Below, in pieces: positions 1 through 5,003 of a stretch of DNA of 6,267 bases. Every line of letters begins with the position of its first letter. Position 1 is the first letter of the stretch. Source of the stretch: Lentisphaeria bacterium (GTDB lineage Bacteria > Verrucomicrobiota > Lentisphaeria > Oligosphaerales > Oligosphaeraceae); contig JAEEXV010000359.1 of NCBI GenBank assembly GCA_016287975.1, positions 1 to 6,267 on the forward strand, in the 5' to 3' direction. A model generated the notes under the pieces. It was not told the origin of the DNA and ran no database searches. It worked only from the letters and a program-made list of their open reading frames with translations. A program made the position numbers and the translations under genes.

Positions 1-1
1 A

Positions 2-116
2 CCCGCCCCGCTCATCCCCGCCCCGCAAAGCCAACCCGCCCGTGAAGCGCCAACCCCCGCCCATACCCCGCCCCGCTCATCCCCGCCCCGCAAAGCCAAC
101 CCGCCCGTGAAGCGCC
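2..116. repeat. Two-copy 65-bp-period C-rich direct repeat downstream of the dehydrogenase gene
   Basis: Positions 2-51 and 67-116 are identical over 50 bp, with a 15-bp spacer (52-66), giving a period of 65 bp. Copy one begins at the window edge, so further copies may lie to the left. Each copy contains four runs of three to four C (66-69, 71-74, 81-84 and 86-89 in copy two) separated by 1, 6 and 1 bases. On the minus strand, which is the coding strand of the neighbouring gene, this reads as a canonical G-quadruplex pattern. No coding potential is seen here. The remainder of this gap (117-182) is C-rich and holds a repeated ccccctccat motif and a short hairpin, but no gene. Confidence 0.9.
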
Positions 117-135
117 CCCCCCTCCATCCGTCTTT

Positions 136-149
136 GCGGCAGCAGCCGC
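136..149 (-). terminator. Small GC hairpin after the dehydrogenase stop; weak terminator candidate
   Basis: A 5-bp stem (GCGGC 136-140 with GCCGC 145-149) closes a 4-base loop, 33 bases past the dehydrogenase stop codon. The transcript is not followed by a U-run, so it does not meet the usual rule for an intrinsic terminator. It is listed because no better terminator for that gene is visible in the 182 bases available. Confidence 0.2.
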
Positions 150-182
150 CAATATCCCCCCTCCATTTGCGAACCGCCCGCC

Positions 183-3113
183 CTACTGCATGGCGATCTG
201 GCGCATTTCGTCCTCGAGGGTGAGTTTCTTCCGGAAGACGACCTCCAGCGCGGCCTCGACGGCGGCGATGGCGCGGCGGTAGGCTGGCGGGATGCGCTTC
301 AGCCGTTCGGGGAAGCGCGCCTTGAAGAGCGGCGGCAGATGGCGGAAGAGCACCGCGTCCGTCGCGTATTCAGGATGCTCGGCGAGCAGCACGCCGAAGT
401 CGCGCTTGTAGGCGTTGATGGTGTTGGCGACCTCGTCGCTCAGGTCGGTCATAAGGGCGGTCTTGCGGGCGTTGAACTCGTCGAAGAGCCATTCGGCCTC
501 GCGGCGGGCGCAGAACGCGAGGCGGTCCATCACCTCGCTCACCAGTTCCTCGTGGATTTCGGCGAACTCCGCCTTGTCCAGCAGGATGCCGCTGAGGATC
601 TCGTAGGCCGAGGTGATGACGCCGCACTTGTTCGCGGAGGCGTCCTTCACGATGACCACGCCGCGCTTCTGCAAGGTCACGCGGGCATCTGGCGTGATGA
701 ACGAGTTCGCGCCCTCGACAATCGCCCGCGACGACGGCTTGCCGTTCGGGCAGTACCCGTCGACATTGCCCGCATTGATGGTCTGGGGGCGTCCGCCGCA
801 CGGGATGAAGACCTCCGCCTCATGGCAGATGTTGTTCTGGAAGAGCCGCATGAAGTCGTCGCGCGGAATCATGGAGCGTTGCAGCTTGCCACCCTTGACG
901 GAGGCCATCGGGTGCTGCCCGTCGGCATCGGGCGAGTTGAAGATCATGAACGCGCCCTCGCCCTTGAGCTTCGCGGGGTCGAACTTGTCGAGGTTGTTCT
1001 TGTGAACCAACGCGGAGAGTTCCTCGCGGTCGATGCCGTCGGGATCGTAGAGCGCCGCGGGGCCGTCCGTCACCGCGACGATCTTGAGCCCTGGCAGCAC
1101 ATACGAGCCGTCCGCCTTCTTCGCGTTCAGCAGTTTGATCATGTTGCCCGCGACATCGCCGAAGGGGCCGCCCGAGAGTTTGACGCGGAAGACGTCATGC
1201 TCCGCGTCGATGCCCAGGTGCTGCAGCGTCCGCCTGAAGTACTGGTAGACGCCGAACGAGGTCACGCCGTAGTGCTTGTGGTTGATGCCGGTGTCCACCT
1301 TGCCCGAGATGATGCCCGACTTCAGGGTGTAGCCCGCCTCCTCGGCGCGGTCGCCCATCCACGAGATCATCTCGTCGAACATGTTCTCGTCAGGCCCGAT
1401 CTCGATGATGTCGCGACGCCCCAGCCGATCGACGATCGCGTGGTCGCGCAGCGTGTCCTTGCCGTCCTCGTAGTTGATGAGGGCGAGGAACGACTCGAAG
1501 ACCGCCCGCTGCGCACTCCACAGCTCGGTCTTGAAGTCGTATTCGCCAGTCAGCTTCAGGAGCGTCACCATCTTCGAGCCGCCCTCGTAGATGTCCTTGT
1601 TCTTCTTGTGCTGCGTGTTCGCCAGCACAAAGCACTCCCTGAACAGCTCGCAGCGCGCCTGCTCGAAGGCGTCCCCGCGCTCCAGCGCCGACTGCGCAGG
1701 ACGCGGCGCCACCGTGCGCCACCCGCCACGCGCGATCTCCGCGAAGCGGATCTGGAAGCCGCAGGTGTTTCGGCGCCAGAAGAAGAAGACCCCGAACGGA
1801 CGCTCCGGCGGGAAGGCCGCCGCGTATTTGTCCGTCAGCGCCTCGTAGTGCTTCATGAACGCGGGATCCACGCCGAACGACAGCGCCGTCTTCTTCTCAG
1901 AGAAGTAGTTGGTCTTGCGGACATTGCCAAGGAAGTCCACGACGCTCAGGAGCACCGTCTTCACCTTCGCGTCCTTCTCCGCCATGCCGCTGTTGATGCG
2001 CAGGATCTCGGCCTCGGATTCCTTCAGTTCCGCCGCGAAGTCCACTGTCTCCCCCGCTGGATTGAAGCGAGATTCGAAGGCGTCGCACAGACGCCTCAGT
2101 ATCGCAGGATAGGTCGCCATGAAACGCTGGATCTCAGGCAGCGTGTACGCGTTCCGATCCACAAACGACAACTGCGAATGCACGAACTCCGAGGCCGCGC
2201 GCATCAGGTTCACCGACGCATAGCAGAAGCCGTGGTGCTGCAGCAGCTCCCGCTCGAACAGGTCCAGCTGCGCGCTCCAAGACAACTCGTTCAACTCACG
2301 CTTCAGCCCCGACAGGAACTCAGGCGTGTCCGCACCCGCCTTCACTGGACGAGCATAGAAGGTGTTGATGCGCACCGCCTTGTGGCGGAAGTCATCCGCC
2401 GCCCCGCCGCGCAGGAAATTGCGCAGGTACGAGCGCGTCACCTGCATCCCCTTCGCCTCCAGCAACTCCAGCGTACGCGCATAGAACCCCTCCGTCCGCG
2501 CCACCACCGCCATCGCCATCGTGATGCGGTATTCGCCGCCCTCCAGACGCTCGAACTCCGTCAGCGTGTAGTCCCGCTGCGCCACCTCGCACGCAAAACG
2601 CAGACGCGCCACGATGCGCGGCAGATCCAGATCCTCCACGCCATACCGCCAGCACAGCGCCCCCACCGCATCCGCAAAGTTCGCAGGCAGTTCCCCATAC
2701 TGGCGACGATACGCCTCCGACAACTCCTCCAGCGTGTAACGCGCAGGCAGCTCCTCCTCAGGCATCTCCTTCGTCACCTGCTCCACCACCAGGATGTCAC
2801 CCTTCTCGTCAATCGGCTTCGACTGGTGCACAATCGACTTCAATATCCGCTTCCCCGCAAACTGGCGGCTCGTCACCACAGGGTTGCATTCCGCACTCTT
2901 CAAATACACCATCAAAATACTCTCGGGACGCTCGATCTTCTGAATCCCAGACTTGTTCTCGATGTCCATCGCCATCAGGACGATCGAGGACAGCTCCGCT
3001 TCCGAGACACTCTTGAAAAAATACGGCGGCATCACCCGCGACAGCATCTCCGCCGTCTTCTTGAACCCGCTCTCCTGAGACTGGTACATCTTCTCAATCG
3101 ACTTGGCTTCCAT
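183..3113 (-). CDS. Large-type NAD-dependent glutamate dehydrogenase (about 976 aa, GDH-115-like)
   Basis: Catalyses oxidative deamination of glutamate to 2-oxoglutarate and ammonium with NAD, a cytosolic step usually catabolic in this family. Motifs of the large dehydrogenases appear in order (numbered from the start chosen here): RFAEIARGG (456-464); QHKKNKDIYEGGSK (501-514), holding the substrate/catalytic lysine region; GPDEN (573-577); GKVDTGINHKHYGVTSFGV (about 601-620); the nucleotide-binding glycine loop GGPFGDVAGN (648-657); FIPCGGRPQTIN (from 769); VEGANSFITPDAR (from 799); and KDASANK (823-829). The first ~450 residues are the divergent N-terminal part typical of this group, where I recognise no named domain. 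Length matches the ~115-kDa class, not the ~1,600-residue GDH-180 class. Start: the ATG at 3113 has GGAGG seven bases upstream; the in-frame ATG at 3167 (18 codons earlier) lies inside an operator-like palindrome next to the promoter and is rejected. Stop is TAG. Family assignment is firm; NAD rather than NADP preference is inferred from the family. Confidence 0.95.
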   Translation of the reverse strand: MEAKSIEKMYQSQESGFKKTAEMLSRVMPPYFFKSVSEAELSSIVLMAMDIENKSGIQKIERPESILMVYLKSAECNPVVTSRQFAGKRILKSIVHQSKPIDEKGDILVVEQVTKEMPEEELPARYTLEELSEAYRRQYGELPANFADAVGALCWRYGVEDLDLPRIVARLRFACEVAQRDYTLTEFERLEGGEYRITMAMAVVARTEGFYARTLELLEAKGMQVTRSYLRNFLRGGAADDFRHKAVRINTFYARPVKAGADTPEFLSGLKRELNELSWSAQLDLFERELLQHHGFCYASVNLMRAASEFVHSQLSFVDRNAYTLPEIQRFMATYPAILRRLCDAFESRFNPAGETVDFAAELKESEAEILRINSGMAEKDAKVKTVLLSVVDFLGNVRKTNYFSEKKTALSFGVDPAFMKHYEALTDKYAAAFPPERPFGVFFFWRRNTCGFQIRFAEIARGGWRTVAPRPAQSALERGDAFEQARCELFRECFVLANTQHKKNKDIYEGGSKMVTLLKLTGEYDFKTELWSAQRAVFESFLALINYEDGKDTLRDHAIVDRLGRRDIIEIGPDENMFDEMISWMGDRAEEAGYTLKSGIISGKVDTGINHKHYGVTSFGVYQYFRRTLQHLGIDAEHDVFRVKLSGGPFGDVAGNMIKLLNAKKADGSYVLPGLKIVAVTDGPAALYDPDGIDREELSALVHKNNLDKFDPAKLKGEGAFMIFNSPDADGQHPMASVKGGKLQRSMIPRDDFMRLFQNNICHEAEVFIPCGGRPQTINAGNVDGYCPNGKPSSRAIVEGANSFITPDARVTLQKRGVVIVKDASANKCGVITSAYEILSGILLDKAEFAEIHEELVSEVMDRLAFCARREAEWLFDEFNARKTALMTDLSDEVANTINAYKRDFGVLLAEHPEYATDAVLFRHLPPLFKARFPERLKRIPPAYRRAIAAVEAALEVVFRKKLTLEDEMRQIAMQ

Positions 3114-3120
3114 TTGCTGT

Positions 3121-3125
3121 CCTCC
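3121..3125 (-). promoter_or_regulatory. Ribosome binding site deciding the dehydrogenase start
   Basis: GGAGG on the minus strand lies seven bases before the ATG at 3113. This is a near-ideal Shine-Dalgarno sequence and spacing, and it supports the shorter 976-residue protein over the 994-residue reading. Confidence 0.9.
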
Positions 3126-3160
3126 ATCGCCAAAACACACAACCACAAAAAACGAACCAC

Positions 3161-3176
3161 TGGTCAAAATTGACCA
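3161..3176. promoter_or_regulatory. Operator-like palindrome at the dehydrogenase transcription start
   Basis: TGGTCAAAATTGACCA is a perfect dyad with two 7-base arms (3161-3167 and 3170-3176) around a 2-base centre. It begins about ten bases downstream of the -10 hexamer, so it covers roughly the first transcribed bases, a usual place for a repressor site. The TGGT...ACCA ends resemble the half-sites of some GntR-type operators, but the centre is longer than the classic form, so no regulator is named. As RNA it could form only a 6-bp hairpin; the T-run seen on the transcribed strand at 3147-3152 does not follow it directly, so I favour a DNA-binding site over a terminator. Confidence 0.6.
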
Positions 3177-3185
3177 CCTGCATTG

Positions 3186-3213
3186 AATATACTCCCGAAT
3201 TGGCCTCTGTCAA
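3186..3213 (-). promoter_or_regulatory. Sigma-70-type promoter of the glutamate dehydrogenase gene
   Basis: On the minus strand TTGACA (3208-3213, exact consensus -35) is followed after 16 bases by TATATT (3186-3191, one mismatch to the TATAAT -10). Transcription is expected to begin near 3178-3180, leaving a leader of about 65 bases before the ATG at 3113. This places the dehydrogenase in its own transcription unit although it follows the transporter in the same direction. Confidence 0.8.
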
Positions 3214-3336
3214 GTCGCCAAGAATCCAAACCTCGCATGAATCTTGAATCTGGTTCCATCGCAAGTCTGGACTCTTTGGGAAGTTCCCCTCCTTGATTCC
3301 AGGGCTGAATTTCTTTTTGCCGCCTTTTCTTTTTGG

Positions 3337-3437
3337 CCCTCCGCGACGAGCCGACGATATTCCCCGCGGAGGGGAAGTGCCCCCTGGACTGCAGGGGGAT
3401 GGCGGCCTTCCTGAAGTGGGTCGGCTCGAAGGCCGCC
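3337..3437 (-). other. Highly base-paired GC-rich block after the transporter gene
   Basis: Four perfect inverted repeats lie in 101 bases: GGCGGCCTT/AAGGCCGCC (3401-3409 and 3429-3437, 9 bp, 19-base loop); CCCCCTG/CAGGGGG (3380-3386 and 3392-3398, 7 bp, 5-base loop); TTCCCC/GGGGAA (3360-3365 and 3371-3376, 6 bp, 5-base loop); CCCTCCGCG/CGCGGAGGG (3337-3345 and 3365-3373, 9 bp, 19-base loop). The last two exclude each other. The loops of the two 9-bp hairpins are themselves complementary over 9 bases (CGAGCCGAC 3347-3355 with GTCGGCTCG 3420-3428), allowing loop-loop pairing. The first hairpin begins 14 bases after the transporter stop and may help end its transcript or protect its 3' end, but an A-rich rather than U-rich stretch follows. 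It could also be a mobile or dispersed palindromic repeat. Confidence 0.5.
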
Positions 3438-3451
3438 GTCGAGAAACAGGT

Positions 3452-4774
3452 TTAGCCTGACGAGTGCCTCATTTCCTTCTTGTAGGCAATCATCGTAGGA
3501 ATCAGGACGGGGATCATCACGGCGAACATGACGGCGGCCGCAACGTAAATGCCCCGTACCCCCACATAGAATGCCAAAGGAGCGCTTATCAAATTGCTGA
3601 CGATGCCTCCGAAGCTGTTCAGGCTGGCTGTCCATCCCAGGTAGGCACCGTGTTTCTTCGGGTCGGTAATGGCGGTCAGCATGACCTGAAGCACCGGCTG
3701 CACGCAACCTGCGGCCGCGAATTCCAGGAAACGGCAGAACTGCAGGAAATAGACGTCATAGGTCAAGGCGGCGCCAAGGCCAGACAGGCTGCAGAACACA
3801 AGCAGCGGGGGCAGCAGAGAGCCAGGTTTGAAGCGGCGGGACAACTGCCCGACCAGCAGGCCTGCCACGACACCGCCGGCCGCCGTAATGGCACTGGTAT
3901 ATCCGGTAATTGTCGCCACCTTCTTAACGTTGGGGATGGTTTCCACCAGCATGGCCAGGAAGGGGCCTGTAATGCGCCGTGCCATTCCCATAAGCAGGAA
4001 CAGCAGCAGTATCATGGCAACGCCAGGGGTGAGAATGGAACTCAAGGCAGGCTTTTTCCTGGCGGCGGCCTTGACCTTGAGTTGTTCATCGCTCATCCAG
4101 ACATGGGCGTCATCCACAAAGAGATGCACCAGAATGCCGCTGATGATGTAGATGGCGCCGCAGGCCAGGAAGGTCACATTGTAGGCCGTGTTTTTTCCAA
4201 AGGAAGCCTTAAGCGCGTCCACCATGACGCCGCCGAGAAGGTACCCAATCATATCTCCGCTCCACTGCGCGGTGGTCATGAATCCAAGCCCCATGCTCCG
4301 TTTTTCACTGGGCACCACCGTAATGACCAGGGTCTGGGCTGGATTGACAGTGCCGGAGAACATGGAGGCCAGGCCTCTGGCAACCAGCATCCACCAGTAA
4401 TTCGGCGCAAAGGCAATCAAAGGATAGATCAGTCCCGCCATGTAGCTGGCCCTTAACAGCATCAGTTTCCGTCCATAGCGGTCCCCCAGAGTCCCCCAGA
4501 TGGGATAGGCAATGGTCAAACCGATGACACTGACCAAAGAATAGATGGACATATAAAGACCACGGACCGAATCGTCCATGATATTCAACTTGTCCTTCAG
4601 CAGCAGTGAGATGAATGGCATGCAGCAGCCGAACCCCACCATTGCCAGGAACTGGGAAGTCGCCAAAACAAACAGATTCTTCTTCCAGGAAATGGACTTT
4701 TCAACCAGCACCCCTCCCACATTCACCAGAATGGAAGTTTTTCCAGAAGCACTCTGTGACGTCGGAATTTCCAA
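3452..4774 (-). CDS. Major facilitator superfamily transporter (probable DHA1-type exporter)
   Basis: Inner-membrane secondary transporter of 440 residues, the normal length for a 12-helix MFS protein. Hydrophobic segments are spread along the chain, the first at about 32-56. The loop between helices 2 and 3 carries motif A, GTLGDRYGRK (94-103), and helix 4 carries the motif-B-like R133xxxG137 (ARGLASMFSG). A GDMIGYLLGG stretch (173-182) sits where helix 5 is expected, and the polar central loop (221-248) separates the two halves. A degenerate motif A (GQLSRRFKPG, 309-318) repeats in the second half. The MPF near residue 52 and WKKN at 30-33 resemble drug-exporter-like members, but substrate cannot be read from sequence. 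The start is a TTG: an in-frame TAA lies seven codons upstream, the next ATG (residue 44) would cut into helix 1, and AGGG precedes the TTG by nine bases. Base composition is visibly less GC-rich than both neighbours. No strong promoter was found upstream. Confidence 0.9.
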   Translation of the reverse strand: MEIPTSQSASGKTSILVNVGGVLVEKSISWKKNLFVLATSQFLAMVGFGCCMPFISLLLKDKLNIMDDSVRGLYMSIYSLVSVIGLTIAYPIWGTLGDRYGRKLMLLRASYMAGLIYPLIAFAPNYWWMLVARGLASMFSGTVNPAQTLVITVVPSEKRSMGLGFMTTAQWSGDMIGYLLGGVMVDALKASFGKNTAYNVTFLACGAIYIISGILVHLFVDDAHVWMSDEQLKVKAAARKKPALSSILTPGVAMILLLFLLMGMARRITGPFLAMLVETIPNVKKVATITGYTSAITAAGGVVAGLLVGQLSRRFKPGSLLPPLLVFCSLSGLGAALTYDVYFLQFCRFLEFAAAGCVQPVLQVMLTAITDPKKHGAYLGWTASLNSFGGIVSNLISAPLAFYVGVRGIYVAAAVMFAVMIPVLIPTMIAYKKEMRHSSG

Positions 4775-4783
4775 GACGATTTT

Positions 4784-4787
4784 CCCT
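4784..4787 (-). promoter_or_regulatory. Weak ribosome binding site for the TTG start of the transporter
   Basis: AGGG on the minus strand lies nine bases before the TTG at 4774. It is the only Shine-Dalgarno-like element that pairs with an in-frame start able to keep the first membrane helix whole. A stronger GGGAGGGG exists about 60 bases further in, but no usable in-frame start follows it at the right distance. Confidence 0.45.
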
Positions 4788-4813
4788 ATCGAAGATTACT
4801 GTTGGGCCAATGG

Positions 4814-4826
4814 CTGACACCGTCAG
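4814..4826. promoter_or_regulatory. Short inverted repeat upstream of the transporter
   Basis: CTGAC (4814-4818) and GTCAG (4822-4826) flank three bases, about 40 bases before the transporter start codon. This is a suitable place for an operator, but a 5-bp arm is short enough to occur by chance. A TAAAAT hexamer further upstream (about 4888-4893, minus strand) could be a -10 element, but no acceptable -35 accompanies it. Confidence 0.2.
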
Positions 4827-4922
4827 GAATTTCTGTATCCTGAATCCACTGGAATTGCGCCCCACCAGATAGAGTTTGGTCGGGGTATTTTAGGCTGTGA
4901 CATAGATCGGACTGTCGTGACT

Positions 4923-4973
4923 CTGGGGGGACAATCGGGGCGGAGAATCGCCCCGATTGTCCCGGCCTCCCAG
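4923..4973 (-). terminator. Long two-part hairpin after the repeat-protein gene; probable terminator
   Basis: GGGACAATCGGGGCG (4928-4942) pairs perfectly over 15 bp with CGCCCCGATTGTCCC (4949-4963) around a 6-base loop. A further 5 bp (CTGGG 4923-4927 with CCCAG 4969-4973) extends the stem past a one-sided 5-base bulge. It starts about 30 bases after the stop codon of the repeat protein and about 150 bases before the transporter start, the expected position for a terminator. No U-run follows in the transcript, so it may act as a U-less terminator or 3'-end stabiliser, or be a dispersed palindromic element. Confidence 0.65.
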
Positions 4974-5003
4974 CAAAGGAAGCGCCCCCCCTCGCGTGTG
5001 CCG

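Larger units (their letters stand above)
3167..3451 (-). other. 95-codon open frame directly behind the transporter stop, coding-like in its first half
   Basis: Reading on in the transporter frame after its TAA gives 95 codons without a stop, ending at TGA 3164-3166. In the first ~40 codons almost every third position is G or C, unlike the less GC-rich transporter before it; later codons are A-rich and contain a basic patch, RAKKKRRQKEIQ. There is no upstream start codon or ribosome binding site, the first in-frame ATG being near 3254, and the tail overlaps the dehydrogenase promoter. It is therefore unlikely to be an independent gene. Possible explanations are a dispersed intergenic repeat, the remnant of a gene end, or chance openness in GC-rich DNA. 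I do not recognise the peptide. Confidence 0.35.

Noticed and set aside
2..116. CRISPR array.
   Set aside because: There are only two visible copies, with 50-bp repeats, a 15-bp spacer, very low complexity and no cas genes nearby.
3114..3167. Longer dehydrogenase start at 3167 adding 18 residues.
   Set aside because: This ATG lies in the palindrome next to the promoter with little leader before it, and has no ribosome binding site; the ATG at 3113 has GGAGG at seven bases.
339..3173. A 944-codon open frame on the plus strand opposite nearly the whole dehydrogenase gene.
   Set aside because: It is phase-aligned with the dehydrogenase codons, so its openness only means that this gene uses no TTA, CTA or TCA codon over that length, as expected from strong GC bias. 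The translation is rich in R, H, L and V with no recognisable domain, while the minus strand carries clear enzyme motifs.
3311..3335. T-runs (ttctttttg twice, 16 bases apart) as a terminator.
   Set aside because: They are T-rich on the plus strand only, whereas all genes are transcribed from the minus strand and would show A-runs here; no plus-strand gene leads into them.
3464..4456. A 330-codon plus-strand frame opposite the transporter.
   Set aside because: It has no recognisable domain and is rich in H, G and Q, as expected of the antisense of a membrane protein; the minus-strand frame shows MFS motifs and helices.
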